A stretch of 64,000 bases of DNA from assembly GCA_900316125.1 (NCBI GenBank), contig ONBO01000001.1:1-64000 (forward strand), written 5' to 3'. The position numbers and the translations under genes were made by a program. Source of the DNA: an uncultured Bacteroidales bacterium. Its GTDB lineage: Bacteria > Bacteroidota > Bacteroidia > Bacteroidales > Paludibacteraceae. Below, one piece after another: positions 19,806 through 31,100 of the stretch. Each line of letters starts with the position of its first letter. The stretch's first letter is position 1. A model generated the notes under the pieces. It had not been told where the DNA came from and did not search any database. It saw only the letters and a program-made list of their open reading frames with translations.

Positions 19806-21020
19806 TTATTTAACATTTGCTTTGCTAATTTTTTCTTCGGCAATCTCACGGGTGATGGTGAGGTTTTTGATGTCCTCTGTAGGCGTTTCATACATATAGT
19901 CCATCATAACACTCTCAGTAAGAGAACGTAAGCCTCTGGCGCCAAGGTTAAACTCTATAGCTTTGTCAACTATGTAGTCAAGAGCCTCCTCGCTGAACAC
20001 AAGTTTCACACCGTCCATTTTGAAAAGTTTTTGATACTGCTTTGTAATAGCGTTCTTTGGTTCGGTGAGAATTCGCTTGAGCGCCTCACGTCCAAGAGGG
20101 TCAAGATGGGTTATTATTGGCAGACGTCCTATAATCTCAGGAATAAGGCCGAAAGCCTTCAAATCCTGTGGAGTCACGTACTGCATCATGTTATCCTTGT
20201 CCACCTTCTGAGTCACAGCGCTGGCACCGTAACCCACCATGCGGGTATTAAGGCGCGCGCCTATCTTGCGCTCAATGCCAGAGAAGGCACCGCCGCATAT
20301 AAAGAGGATGTTCTGTGTGTTCACAGGTATCATCTTCTGCTCAGGGTGCTTGCGCCCGCCGTATGGCGGCACATTAACCACAGAGCCCTCAAGCAGTTTG
20401 AGAAGCCCCTGCTGCACGCCCTCTCCGCTCACATCGCGGGTGATGGAGGGGTTGTCACCCTTGCGGGCTATCTTGTCAATCTCATCAATGAATACAATTC
20501 CTCTCTCCGCCGATGCCACGTCATAGTCACTCTCCTGAAGCAGGCGTGAAAGTATGCTCTCAATATCCTCTCCCACATATCCGGCCTGCGTGAGCACTGT
20601 GGCGTCTACTATTGTGAACGGTACGTTGAGCTTTCTGGCTATGGTTTTTGCCAGCAGGGTCTTGCCTGTGCCGGTTGAGCCTATGAGCACAATGTTTGAC
20701 TTCTCAATCTCAACATCGTCTGACTTTTTGTCCTGAAGTATGCGCTTGTAGTGGTTGTAAACTGCCACGGCCAGTGACTTTTTGGCTTCGTCCTGGCCTA
20801 TGACATACTGGTCCATGAACTCCTTGAGCTCACGTGGCTTAGGGAGGTCTTTGAGACTGAAATTGAACTTGCTCTTGGAGGTCATGTTCTCCCTCACAAG
20901 CTCTGTGGCCCTCTGGGCGCACTCATTACATATATTGCCGTCAACGCCGTATATCATGAGCTGGACCTCACTCTCTGAGCGTCCGCAGAAACTACAACGC
21001 TTGTTTGACTTTGCTGCCAT
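19806..21020 (-). CDS. clpX: ClpXP protease ATPase subunit ClpX
   Basis: This 404-residue AAA+ unfoldase has an N-terminal zinc-binding domain with CSFCGRSE and CNECA. Walker A is [13 protein letters not shown], Walker B is [10 protein letters not shown], and the pore loop is GYVGEDIE. The C-terminal small domain has the sensor-2 arginine in GARGLRS. The clpP-interacting loop (IGF-like) is not clear by eye. ClpX recognises tagged substrates and feeds them to ClpP. The ATG overlaps the clpP stop codon by one base (TAATG), giving coupled translation. Confidence 0.97.
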   Translation of the reverse strand: MAAKSNKRCSFCGRSESEVQLMIYGVDGNICNECAQRATELVRENMTSKSKFNFSLKDLPKPRELKEFMDQYVIGQDEAKKSLAVAVYNHYKRILQDKKSDDVEIEKSNIVLIGSTGTGKTLLAKTIARKLNVPFTIVDATVLTQAGYVGEDIESILSRLLQESDYDVASAERGIVFIDEIDKIARKGDNPSITRDVSGEGVQQGLLKLLEGSVVNVPPYGGRKHPEQKMIPVNTQNILFICGGAFSGIERKIGARLNTRMVGYGASAVTQKVDKDNMMQYVTPQDLKAFGLIPEIIGRLPIITHLDPLGREALKRILTEPKNAITKQYQKLFKMDGVKLVFSEEALDYIVDKAIEFNLGARGLRSLTESVMMDYMYETPTEDIKNLTITREIAEEKISKANVK

Positions 21021-21700
21021 TATTTCTTGTTTGGTTTAATAAGAACTTCATCAATCATACCGTAGGCCTTGGCCTCCTCTGCTGTCATCCAGTAGTCACG
21101 GTCTGAATCCTGCTCAATCTTTTCAAATGTGTTGCCAGAGTGCTCTGCTATGATAGTGTAGAGCTCTTTCTTGAGTTTCTGGATTTCACGTGCTGTAATC
21201 TCAATATCAGATGCCTGACCCTGTGCGCCACCCATTGGCTGGTGTATCATTATGCGTGAGTGCTTCAGTGCTGAGCGCTTGCCTTTGGCTCCGGCTGTCA
21301 TAAGCACTGCTCCCATGGATGCGGCCATACCGGTACAGATTGTGGCCACGTCGCTCTGTATGAACTGCATGGTGTCATATATGCCAAGTCCGGCGTAAAC
21401 GCTGCCGCCTGGGGTGTTCAGGTATATTGAGATGTCCTTGCCTGGGTCTGATGAGTCCAGATAGAGGAGCTGCGCCTGTATCACATTGGCGGTGTAGTCA
21501 TCTATCTGCGTGCCAAGGAATATGATACGGTCCATCATAAGGCGTGAGAACACGTCCATCTGCGCCACGTTCAGCTGGCGCTCCTCTATGATGGTTGGGT
21601 TTATGTAACTGTAGCTGCTTGTGATTTTCATGTAATCATCAAGGGCTAATGAATTAAGTCCGAGGTGTTTCGTCGCGTACGCTTTAAATTCGTTGTTCAT
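21020..21700 (-). CDS. clpP: ATP-dependent Clp protease proteolytic subunit
   Basis: This 226-residue serine protease has the catalytic Ser in [10 protein letters not shown], His in [10 protein letters not shown] and Asp in [11 protein letters not shown] 21700 ([14 protein letters not shown]) is chosen because the longer open frame reaches into the hairpin and terminator region and would add 47 unrelated residues. It forms the 14-mer chamber degraded-substrate partner of ClpX, encoded directly downstream. A -7-like box lies 25 bases upstream. Confidence 0.96.
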   Translation of the reverse strand: MNNEFKAYATKHLGLNSLALDDYMKITSSYSYINPTIIEERQLNVAQMDVFSRLMMDRIIFLGTQIDDYTANVIQAQLLYLDSSDPGKDISIYLNTPGGSVYAGLGIYDTMQFIQSDVATICTGMAASMGAVLMTAGAKGKRSALKHSRIMIHQPMGGAQGQASDIEITAREIQKLKKELYTIIAEHSGNTFEKIEQDSDRDYWMTAEEAKAYGMIDEVLIKPNKK

Positions 21701-21724
21701 ATTGTTTTTTTCTGAAAGTTGATG

Positions 21725-21732
21725 CAAATATA
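21725..21732 (-). promoter_or_regulatory. Candidate -7 element for clpP-clpX
   Basis: The minus strand reads TATATTTG, matching TAnnTTTG. Initiation about 7 bases downstream would leave a leader of roughly 18 bases before the clpP ATG. The nearest upstream TTTG is only 11 bases away, so the -33 part is not canonical. Confidence 0.45.
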
Positions 21733-21747
21733 ATGCCATAAAACAAA

Positions 21748-21781
21748 AAAAAGAGAATTTTTTTATAAAATTCTCTTTTTT
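21748..21781 (-). terminator. Terminator hairpin downstream of tig
   Basis: The 14-bp arms AAAAAGAGAATTTT and AAAATTCTCTTTTT form an AT-rich hairpin followed by more T on the minus strand. It lies after the tig gene and its hairpin array and just upstream of the clpP promoter box. Confidence 0.7.
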
Positions 21782-21795
21782 ATTTTCGGGAGTAA

Positions 21796-21915
21796 TGCAT
21801 CCGTTAGGATGCAGCCCGCTTCTGCGGGCCGTGCGAAGCACGAAAAGGCATCGAAGATGCCATTAATTAAGGATAGTTTTTCCAGAATTGAGCGATAGCT
21901 TAATTCTGGAAAAAC
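21796..21915. other. Array of consecutive short hairpins after tig
   Basis: Five perfect inverted repeats lie in 120 bases. They are 21796-21813 (7-bp stem, GTTA loop), 21814-21829 (6-bp stem, TTCT loop), 21830-21842 (CGTGC / GCACG), 21847-21861 (GGCATC / GATGCC) and 21876-21915 (14-bp arms GTTTTTCCAGAATT). The first three abut with no spacer. The tig stop codon lies in the loop of the last. Only the separate hairpin at 21748-21781 looks like a terminator. The role of the others is unknown; mRNA 3'-end stabilisation or a small RNA are possibilities. Confidence 0.75.
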
Positions 21916-23255
21916 TTATTAAACTCGTCAAAGCTGATGCTCTTGCTCTCAAGGGTGACTTTCTCTTTGAGGATGTCCATTACCTTGTTCTCAAAAGCAC
22001 GCTCTGTAGCGTTCTTGCGGCCGTCCTTGTTGCCGAGCATCTCCTGAACGTAGTTGTCAAGGATGTCATCTGGCACGCTTATCATGCCATACTGTGCAAA
22101 CTGTGCCTTGGCCTGCTTCTTTGCCACTGCCTCAATGTCAGACTTCTCAACCTTAACATCGGCGGCCTTGGCAACTTTATCCTTGAAGAGCTGCCATTTG
22201 AGGTCATCAAGCATCTTAGAGAACTCTGATGCTATCTTCTCATCTGTCATCTCCTTGTTTGTCTCCTTTAGCCAGCGTTTCAGGAACTCCTCTGGGAACT
22301 TAACCTCCTTGAGGCCGTCAATAACTGTCTGGCGCATGTCAATGATGAACTTGATGTCGCTGTCAGCTACAAACTGCTTCTGAAGCTCCTCTTTGATTTT
22401 AGCCTCAAACTCAGCCTCGCTCTTAACCACGTCCTTGCCAAAGCAGTTGTCAAAGAACTCCTGGTTCATCTCAGCCTGTGCAAAGCGGGTAATCTCCTTA
22501 ACGGTGAAGCGGCAGTCTGACTTGAACTCCTTAGCCTGCTCCTTGTCAAGTTTAAGCAGTGATGCAAGCTCAACCTCGCTGCCATTGAAGGCGTTGAAAG
22601 GATTAAAGTCAAAGCTCTCATCAATCTTCTTGCCGTAGCACTTCTTCTGCTCATCGGCGTTTTTCATATAGGCCGGGCTAATCATGGCGTTCTCAACCTT
22701 AACGCCGCCCTCTTTTACGTTGCCCTTCTCATCAAGCTCCTCAAGAAGACCCTTGATAACATCTTTCTCAGCTGTCTCTTCTGCCTTAACATATTTGCCA
22801 AAGCGTCCGCGATATGAAGCTGTCTGCTGCTCAATCATCTTCTTGTCTACGTCTATAGTGTAGTAGGTAACTTTGTCTTTCTTTGAAAGCTCAAGGTCAA
22901 TGCTTGGAGCAATGGCAATATCAAATGAGAATTCAAAATCCTTGCCCTCAACCAGCTCAGGAGCCTTGAAATCTGCTGTAGGAAGCGGCTCGCCAAGAAT
23001 CTCCACCTTGTTCTTTGTTATGTGGTCATAGAGTGCCTCTGAAACCAGCTTGTTAACCTCCTCTGCAAGGAATGCGTCACCAAACTGCTTCTTGATAAGG
23101 GCTACAGGATATGTACCTGGGCGGAAACCTGGGAACTGTGCTTTTCTTCTGTAGGCGTTGATTGCCTTCTTTACCTTCTCTGTGTAATCTGCCGGTGTAA
23201 CCTGCACAAGCAGGGTAGCGTTTACGGCGTCTGAATTGTTTTGAAGAACGTTCAT
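21900..23255 (-). CDS. tig: Trigger factor
   Basis: This 451-residue ribosome-associated chaperone has the ribosome-docking signature GFRPGTYPVALIKKQFG at about residue 44 (the usual GFRxGK lysine is Thr here). The central region would be the peptidyl-prolyl isomerase domain, here divergent as often seen in this phylum, followed by the helical C-terminal substrate cradle. It binds nascent chains at the exit tunnel. It lies upstream of clpP-clpX on the same strand, a classic order (tig-clpP-clpX), though here a terminator and a promoter box separate them. Confidence 0.93.
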   Translation of the reverse strand: MNVLQNNSDAVNATLLVQVTPADYTEKVKKAINAYRRKAQFPGFRPGTYPVALIKKQFGDAFLAEEVNKLVSEALYDHITKNKVEILGEPLPTADFKAPELVEGKDFEFSFDIAIAPSIDLELSKKDKVTYYTIDVDKKMIEQQTASYRGRFGKYVKAEETAEKDVIKGLLEELDEKGNVKEGGVKVENAMISPAYMKNADEQKKCYGKKIDESFDFNPFNAFNGSEVELASLLKLDKEQAKEFKSDCRFTVKEITRFAQAEMNQEFFDNCFGKDVVKSEAEFEAKIKEELQKQFVADSDIKFIIDMRQTVIDGLKEVKFPEEFLKRWLKETNKEMTDEKIASEFSKMLDDLKWQLFKDKVAKAADVKVEKSDIEAVAKKQAKAQFAQYGMISVPDDILDNYVQEMLGNKDGRKNATERAFENKVMDILKEKVTLESKSISFDEFNKFFQN

Positions 23256-23263
23256 ATTTTTTT

Positions 23264-23295
23264 AGTTGATAGTTGACAGTTGATAGTTGACAGTT
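23264..23295. repeat. 14-bp tandem repeat AGTTGATAGTTGAC x2 upstream of tig
   Basis: Two perfect adjacent copies plus a partial third (AGTT). It lies 9 bases upstream of the tig ATG, inside the leader. The sequence is of the same TTGACAGTT type found at several other gene borders in the window. Confidence 0.8.
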
Positions 23296-23351
23296 ATTGT
23301 TCTGCTAAAACTAAAAAGTGAAAACCTTGCGGCTTTCACTTCTTAGTCTTG

Positions 23352-23433
23352 TGCGGATGACGGGACTCGAACCCACACGTCTCTCGACACTAGATCCTAA
23401 GTCTAGCGCGGCTACCAATTACGCCACATCCGC
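23352..23433 (-). tRNA. tRNA-Leu (anticodon TAG)
   Basis: On the minus strand the 7-bp acceptor stem is GCGGATG / CATCCGC. The D-arm has TAATTGGTAG. The anticodon loop is CTTAGGA with anticodon TAG. A long variable arm of class II type follows, and the T-arm has GGGTTCGAGTCCC. The discriminator base is A. CCA is not encoded. Type II structure plus TAG identifies a leucine tRNA. Confidence 0.95.
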
Positions 23434-23512
23434 ATTAGGGACTGCAAAGGTAAAGCAAAAATTGTTAATACGCAATAGTTTGCCCCTGAAAAAATTCAGA
23501 CAGTGCCAGATG

Positions 23513-25000
23513 TCACTCTTTTATCCCAGCAGCTTTTGCTATACGGCTTATGGCAAACCTGCCTGTAACCACTGCATTTGGCAGACCACCTGGTGCTTGC
23601 AGCCATTGGCCAGAAAGATAGACATTTTTTAGAGTCCTTAAATGCCCGTTATGAACCTTTTTAGCGGCAAATGGTGTCAATATAAAACTCATGTATGCGC
23701 CCTTATAAGCGCCACACCAGCGGTAAAAGCTCATTGGTGTCACGGTTTCCACTACGTTCATTCTGCCTATAAGAGCTGGGAACTGACGCTCAATCCTCTC
23801 AATAACAGAGGCGGCAACCTCAGCCTTGTGTGCCTTGTAGGCATCGCGGTTCAGATTATATAGCCCCCTCCATACCTCAAAATCATTCTCATACTGCACC
23901 ACAAGCACCTGTAGCAAGTTCTTACCCTCTGGACTGAACGATGGCTCGCTGGCATAGTTCTTTATTAGGAAAGAGTCCTTTTCTCTTGAACCAACTACAA
24001 AAGGCTCAGTAGAGAACCACATGGTGTCACCCATATTTGACGGCAGCTCCCCGTCAACACCTATGTATATATTTACAGAGGAATATACAGGATACCTCAG
24101 CTTATCAAGGAAACGGAACTTAAAATAGTCATCAACATGTTCGCTGCTAAGCAGTTTCCTGAATGTTACGGAAACATCGCAAGCACATATTATATAGTCA
24201 GCTGTGTCATAACCGCCGTTTTCAAGCACTACACCCTTGGCATACTTGCCCTCAAAATCAATTTTTCCAACGGGCGATTTAAGTTTCAGCACACCGCCAA
24301 GGCTCAGATACTTGTCAACCATACGCTGTGATATAGCATCGGAGCCGCCCTTGGGCAGGTCACAGTTCCCAGACATAAAGGTGCCAAATACAAAAAATAG
24401 CGATGATGCGTTGAATTTATCTGGAAGATAGGCTGTTATAATATCTCTTATCACCTGGCTCTTAAACCGCATAGAGTAATCTTTTACAGAGACTCGGCTA
24501 AGTTTCTTGTGAACACTTGCAAGTGGCAGCATAGACCATATAAACTTTGCTTTCTCCCTCAAAGTCATTATGTCAAACGGTTTTTTGCCAAGCATGTTGA
24601 ATGCCTTATAGCGTTTTATTGCCATAATCATCCAGTCTATCTCAGCCGCATCTTCAGGGGCAATGGCAAGCAGGTCTGACCTGAACTTCTCAACATCGCG
24701 GCTTATCTCCATACTCTTGCCTCCACTAATCACAGAAAATATTGAGCGGTTCTTAATTATCTCCACGCCTTCACCAAGCACCCCACAGTCACACCATGTT
24801 TCATAGACCTCTTTTTCTGCTGATGTGCCGGTCATCCAATGCACGCAGTTGTCAATGTGATAGCCCTGTCTCTTCCACGATGTGCACTCTCCCCCGGCAA
24901 CTGCATTTTTCTCATAAATCACGGTCTCCCAACCACGCTTTCGAGCATAGATGCCTGCACTTAAACCAGCCACTCCGCCGCCTATAATAATCAGTTTCAT
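23513..25000 (-). CDS. NAD(P)/FAD-dependent oxidoreductase, phytoene desaturase-like
   Basis: This 495-residue flavoprotein has an N-terminal dinucleotide fold IIIGGGVAGLSAGIYARKRG followed by VIYEKNAVAGGECTSW, the pattern of CrtI/CrtISO/retinol-saturase-type amine-oxidase-fold enzymes. NCVHWMTG and the C-terminal SGQWLQAPGGLPNAV, the second FAD contact, also fit. The substrate is not predictable; no carotenoid genes are nearby. It is a single-gene unit: a terminator precedes it and tRNA-Leu follows on the same strand. Confidence 0.85.
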   Translation of the reverse strand: MKLIIIGGGVAGLSAGIYARKRGWETVIYEKNAVAGGECTSWKRQGYHIDNCVHWMTGTSAEKEVYETWCDCGVLGEGVEIIKNRSIFSVISGGKSMEISRDVEKFRSDLLAIAPEDAAEIDWMIMAIKRYKAFNMLGKKPFDIMTLREKAKFIWSMLPLASVHKKLSRVSVKDYSMRFKSQVIRDIITAYLPDKFNASSLFFVFGTFMSGNCDLPKGGSDAISQRMVDKYLSLGGVLKLKSPVGKIDFEGKYAKGVVLENGGYDTADYIICACDVSVTFRKLLSSEHVDDYFKFRFLDKLRYPVYSSVNIYIGVDGELPSNMGDTMWFSTEPFVVGSREKDSFLIKNYASEPSFSPEGKNLLQVLVVQYENDFEVWRGLYNLNRDAYKAHKAEVAASVIERIERQFPALIGRMNVVETVTPMSFYRWCGAYKGAYMSFILTPFAAKKVHNGHLRTLKNVYLSGQWLQAPGGLPNAVVTGRFAISRIAKAAGIKE

Positions 25001-25022
25001 TCAGGATAAATTTTGCGTCTTT

Positions 25023-25060
25023 AAAAATAATCCCGCTCAATATTTCAGGGCGGGATTTTT
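25023..25060 (-). terminator. Terminator of the giant-protein/peptide operon
   Basis: ATCCCGC (25030-25036) pairs with GCGGGAT (25050-25056), with A/T runs on both sides. On the minus strand it follows the stop of the 34-codon peptide gene by about 25 bases and precedes the oxidoreductase start, so the peptide belongs to the upstream transcript. Confidence 0.82.
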
Positions 25061-25081
25061 AATTTGTTACACATAAACAAG

Positions 25082-25186
25082 TCATGTTCCTGGCTCCGGT
25101 CTTCCTCCAGAACCCACACCTGGTGTCAAGACATCTTCTTCAATCTCCAATGTCACCTTCTCAATAATTGGTTTTTCGTATTTCAT
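25082..25186 (-). CDS. 34-residue peptide downstream of giant surface protein
   Basis: A short frame with ATG at 25186 and TGA at 25082 starts 12 bases after the stop of the giant surface-protein gene and ends before a strong terminator, so it is very probably cotranscribed. The peptide has a charged N-terminal half (MKYEKPIIEKVTLEIEED) and a Gly/Pro tail (VLTPGVGSGGRPEPGT). It has no signal peptide and no cysteine. The layout recalls short Bacteroidota peptides starting M-K-x-Y-x-K-P with an EED-V-L-T centre, of unknown function. A RiPP precursor, a regulator or a chaperone-like factor are all unproven possibilities; no maturation enzyme is adjacent. Confidence 0.6.
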   Translation of the reverse strand: MKYEKPIIEKVTLEIEEDVLTPGVGSGGRPEPGT

Positions 25187-25198
25187 AATCTTAAGATT

Positions 25199-28100
25199 TT
25201 ATTTGTTTAACACCTTAATGGTAGAGTCCTCTAATCTAATCCAATATACGCCCTGCATAGTAAGAGGTATCTCAATTGTGCTGCCATTAGAGGTGCCTGT
25301 GTAAAGTGTACGTGTCAGATTTCCTACCATATAGTCCTCACCGCTTGGCAAACCGCAAATATGGAGTACATGCTCCTTAATAAATACCTTAACGGCTGAT
25401 TCTGTATCTTCCGTAACCTCTGTTGGAACATCTTCTGTGCCGTTTGCTATACGCAGTGTGTAGCTGCTGTTTGTGCCCTTGGCAAGGTATAGGATGTATG
25501 CTCCGTCCTCATTAAAGTTGTGGATTGCAGAACCGTCCTTTACAAGGTAGAGTGTTGAACCGTCAGACACATCCTTGCCGAGTGACAGGGTATAGTTGCC
25601 AGCTGTTGGAGCAAACATAAACAAATCAATGTCAGCATAGCCTTCTGCGTTATAACCAGCCTCATGAACACTTAAAGTTGTTTCGTAAGCCTTGGTGTAA
25701 ATCTGTGGAGCAGAAGTTGACAGCTCAAATTTTGCAAGGTCTTTCCCAATTCTATACTCTCCTGTAACATCTGATGATGCGTTTACGAACATCTGGTCAC
25801 TATATTTATCGGCTCCCTCAGGGGTCAATCTAACATTATATGTTGCAGATGTGGCAGATGCAGAGCGAAGCGAACCGTCGTTCTTGTAATTAAGGGTTGC
25901 TTTGCTGTCTGTAGCAGATTGGATAAACATAGGTGATGTTACTGCAAACGAACTTTCACCCAAGTCTATGGTAATAAATTTGTTGTTTTCAAGTATTTGG
26001 GCATAACCAGTTGATGCCAATGTTATGCCTACGTGATACAGTTGAGAGTTGCCAATGCCGTTCCAACCAGCATTCTTCTGAATGCTTGAAGGATACTCAT
26101 GCAGTTCTATTTCCTTGTTCAGTGTAACTAAGTCTGCATTATCATCCTTGTAGAAACGGAATACGTTAGGTCCGCTATGAGTAATGCCCACAAGGTAGAA
26201 TGTAGCTGGCTCCAATGTTCCATTTGCTGACATGTAAACCCAAGAGTCAAGTTTGCCAGTGGTTCTTGCACGTTTCTCGCTATCGTAAACAAAGATATCT
26301 ATGTCTTTGCCTTGTCCGGCATGTGATTCTACTCCGTTCACAATCTTAGCCATTCCATTGGCCATAGATACTCTGAATGGAACAGCAAGTGAGTACCATT
26401 TGTCTGCGCTGCCAACACCGCTTGCATCAAACGCCTTGTCAACGTATGCCTTGCCTCTTACCTCAATCTGGGCATTGGTCTGTGTAAACTGACCGCTGTT
26501 TGATGTTGAAATCTCCAGACCAAAGTCATTTACAACAACTACATCACCAATCAAATCAACGCTACCGTCAGACTCTATGTACAGATTGCTAATAGAGTGA
26601 CCGTTACCGTTAAACTCAATGTGTTTGCCAGAAACGCTAAGGTCTTGTGTAGGAACATCGCCGAGCAGATTTATAGTGCCACCGTCATGAACAGCCTCAA
26701 CTGCCTCATTCAGAGTGTCATACACTTTGTCATCTATAACCTCTGCAATACCCTTATACTCATAACGGCTCTCAATATGAACATTGCCGTTAATGGTTAT
26801 TTCAATAGAAGGTGTTGTATATATTGTACCGTCAACATTGATTTGTACAAATCTTATATTCTCACTGCTTGTAGAAGATGTGTATCTTATAACAGAGCCT
26901 TTGAGGTATGAGCCGTCAGCCAGTTGTGTTCCAGAAATAAACTCAATGTTATGTGACTGATATTCCACTTCATCACCACTTGCGGCTGTGCGTACAACAC
27001 ATGATGTGGTGAATGTCTGCTCATCAGATGTGCCGTGTACATCTCCATTATAGATAGTGGCAACTGTTGCTGTATATTCTCTGTTTGGAATCAGGTCTGT
27101 AATAACATAGTTGAAAACATCAGAATCCAAATCTACGCTGCCGTTGCTATCGGCACCGTCGGTCCAAGTTAGACGGTAGCCTGTGGCACCTGAAACCTCA
27201 TTCCAGCTTGCATCTGCACGGGCAGAAAGCACATTTGTTATGTTGAAGTTCTGCGGAGCAGGAAGCTGTGTGGTAGAACCGGTTATAGTAGCGCTGCCAT
27301 TCTCAATGCTGTTATACATTGTAGTAATGGTATAGGTGTATTCCACATTAGACTGCAATCCTGTAAATGTGCATGTGGTAACATTGGCGCCTAAGTCCTT
27401 GGTCTCAATTACATTATCACCCTGCTTGCATACAACCTTGTAGCCAGTCTCTGTAATATTAACATCATCCCATGTAAGTACGGTTGATGTTGGGTTCTGC
27501 TCAGAGATTACAAAATTCTCTGGGGCTGGAAGTCCCAAAACTGTAATGGACATAGGTAGATGTTTGGTACCTGCAACAAGTTCTGCTGTGTATGTACCAG
27601 GTTCAACAGATGTGTTTGCAGTAATGATTACACTATCATCGCCATAACCGCAATTACCATCTCCCAACTCATCTTTGGAGGCTGTAAACATGTCTGTTTC
27701 AGATGGTACAACGCTTATGGCTTGAGATGAATATGCAGCACCTAATGTTTGAGTAGCAGTTGTCCCTATCATGCACTCTCCAAAGGCAACCGATGTCTTA
27801 TCAAGTTCCATATAAGAATCTTGAGCTATAGTGCAACCTTTGATTTTACAATCCAAATTACCTTTGTAGATAATGCGGATTTGACGTGTCGCCCTATTCA
27901 AATTCTCAATCTTCGTAGAACCACTACGAGTTCCTTGTGAACGTGTAAATCTCCATTTCTCCACCCAATTATTGCCCTCTTTTGCTTCAACTCTGACATG
28001 AGGGCCGTATTGGGTCATCTCCTCATAACTCTTAGTCGCATATTTATTAATCTCATAGGCAAAAGAAACTATTGGTGCGTTCTTATCTGTTGTTATCTCG

Positions 28101-31100
28101 TAAACCTTTTCGCTCCAATCAAAACCACAATCTGAAATATTGTCACAACCAAAGGTGTGATCTGCGACCTCTTGAACAGGACAGCTTGATGATTTTGTTG
28201 TAGCCGATGCGCTAACACGATCTGTGGCAGGAACCTCATTATAAGTAGCATAGAGATAGAACTCGTATAATGTGCCAGGCTTTAGACCATAGATGGTGGT
28301 TGAGTTGACGTCGGCGTTAAATGTCAGTTCCATACCAGTCCAGCGCTCATGAATCATATAGCCCTGAGCATCAGGAACTGCATCCCAAGTTGCATCCATT
28401 GAGTTATATGATACGTTACTCAACTCCAAGCTTGTCGAAACAGCCAAATCCGCTGTAGTAAATGTTACGCTGCCATAGTTTAGTGAGCGAGTGCCATCCT
28501 CAAGAAGCGAATAGATTTTATATGTGTATTGTTTGTGTATCTCAAGTGTGTCAATATTCACGCTTGTAACGTTCTGACCCACAAATACACTATTGCCATT
28601 ACCATTAATGAGTTCATAACCACCTTTGGAATCTGTAATGCTATTCCAAGAGAGTGTTGCTGTTGTATAGCTGATATTTGAAGCTTCAAGAGTTGGAACT
28701 GCAAGTGACAGAGTCTTTGCTGAAACAGTATTGCTTTCATCAGTCAGTTCCTCACCTCCGTAGGCCTGTACTGTAAAGGAGTAATTTGTATTCTGAAGCA
28801 ATCCGCTATATCTGTATGTGCCCGTGAAGTCAGAACTGTTTATCCATGCTGATGTGCCGTTTGAGCAGTTAACTTTGTACTTCTCGGCTCCAGGTATGGC
28901 CTCCCAACTTAAATCAACTGACTGATATGATGCTGAAACTAATGATAGAACCGGAACAGGCAGTGTAACTGTTGCATAAACATTTATTGGGTTACTGCCT
29001 ATGTATATAAGAGTATTCTGCTCTCCAAGTGGAGCTGTTCCGTTTGCATTAAAGGTAACTTCCACAGGAATTGTACCGTATCTACAATCATCGTAACCAA
29101 CGCTCGCTGGACTAAGTGTATAATTTGAGTTAGTTGTGGTTATCTCGCTGACCATAGTGGAGTATGCAACGTTTATTGTTGCGGATGCTGAGTTGCCGTA
29201 AACTAGATTGCCAAAATTTATGTTTGTTTTGTCAACTTCCATATATACAGCCTGTACTGCACTTACACCATAAATAGTTGCAGCAAAATTTCCATAATAT
29301 ACAAAACGGAAGTACTGATATCCCCTAGAAAGTGTCACACTTGATGAACTTTTTCTGCTACTGCTACTCCAGTCACCTACCCTTCTCCAACTGTTTTTAG
29401 TGCCATCTTTTGACTCCTCTAGTGTAAAGAAGTAGTCTGTATTTTTGTGTGTGGCAACTTTACTGGACGTTTCATAACTGAATGTTACAGTAGCTTGATT
29501 TTTTGTTGTTTGAAAGGTTGCAGACGGTTTTGCGTCCCAATTAAAACCTCCCCATGTTGCATCTCCCATTGTAACACTGCCAGTATATGACTGAGATTCA
29601 CAGTTTGTTTCAAGGGTTGATATTTCGTTACTCTCTTTACCATTTTTGGAGACGGCATTGTTATACATGCCGTAAATAGTGCAAGTGTAAGTGTTGTTTG
29701 GAAGTAAGCCGGCAATTATACCACTTGTTGTATTTCCGCCATCAAAGATAGTAACTGCGCCATTAGATGCAACCACCTTGTATCCTGTTGCGTTTGGAAT
29801 TGCACTCCAAGAACCATGGCATGTTGTATATGATGCATCACTAATGGTAAATGACGCAGAGGCATTCAGATTACCTGTTTTAACAGATTGTGCTACTGCA
29901 GATGATGTCTCTTTGTCATTAAGTTTAGATTCAACCTTAATGGAGTAGTTAGTGTCAAGTTCAAGGTTCTCAAAGGTGTAGGATGTAACAGATGCTTCAA
30001 CCTCATCAATTTTTGTTGAACCAAGATACAACACGTATGATGTGGCACCAGTAGCGGCATTCCATGTTACGGTAGCATTATCAAAGCCAGCGGTCTTGCC
30101 AGTAATTTCTGGAGCCAACAAAGTCTTGGTTGTAACATTGCATCCAGCTGATGCAGCTGACTCAGTATTAAAGGCATGAACCTTTACTGTATAACTGCCA
30201 GAGTTAACGCCCCACTGCAAGCCATTAATCTGATAGCTGTTTGTTTCAGATTTGCCAACCTGATGACCATCCTTGTCATAGATTACATAGTAGTCATATT
30301 TATCTATATCTGCTACCTCTGTCCAACTTAATGTGGCAGATAAGTAGTCTGGCGTGCATGTTACGTTCTGAGGAACGTTGATTGACGTTGTTGTGAAATC
30401 CTTGGAGTCTGTTCTGCTGGTCTCTTTACCGTTAAGTACAGACTCAACCTTAACATAGTATTTCTTACCTGGAGTAAGTCCGCTAATTGGCATTTTTCTC
30501 TCCGATGTGGCCATAACATCACTTCCATACTTGGTGTATGTGGAACCATTGTCTGAAGACAGATATACTCTATATAGCGAAGCACCTTCAGCTGCATTCC
30601 ATGTTACTTCAGCGTTGTCATAGTCTATATTGCTTACTGAGACTCCTGCGGGGGCAAGCAACGTTTTTGTACTGAACGTTTTTGATGCGGCATCTGAACA
30701 ATTTGTGTCTTTTGCGGTACAAGCTTTTACACTGAAGGTATAAGATGTTCCCCACTGACGTCCAGTCCAAGGATATGAGTTATTCTTTCCCTCATATAGT
30801 AGCGTGCTGCCATTATATACTTGATAGTAAGAGTTGTTTGTCCCCGACCAAGAAAGGGTTGATTGTAGAAATTCCTCAGTTGCGTTAAGATTTGATGGTA
30901 TTGTTGGAGTACCGACACCTGATACGGTTGCAACATCCTGACCACCCATTTTGATATTCCCACTGTATGGTTGTACAGCTGTTGGTGAGAAGGAAACTGT
31001 AACAGTATAAGAATAACCACTTCCTTTTTGTACAGTAGCTGAAAATCCAGTAGGGCAATAAATGGATGGTGTTGATGTTGACAATACGTTGAAGCTTCTT

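Noticed and set aside
21701..21841. N-terminal extension of ClpP by 47 residues
   Set aside because: The extension is translated from the terminator and hairpin array, and homologues start near [14 protein letters not shown].
27749..27940. Plus-strand frames opposite the giant surface protein
   Set aside because: Antisense shadows without signal peptide, domain or promoter.
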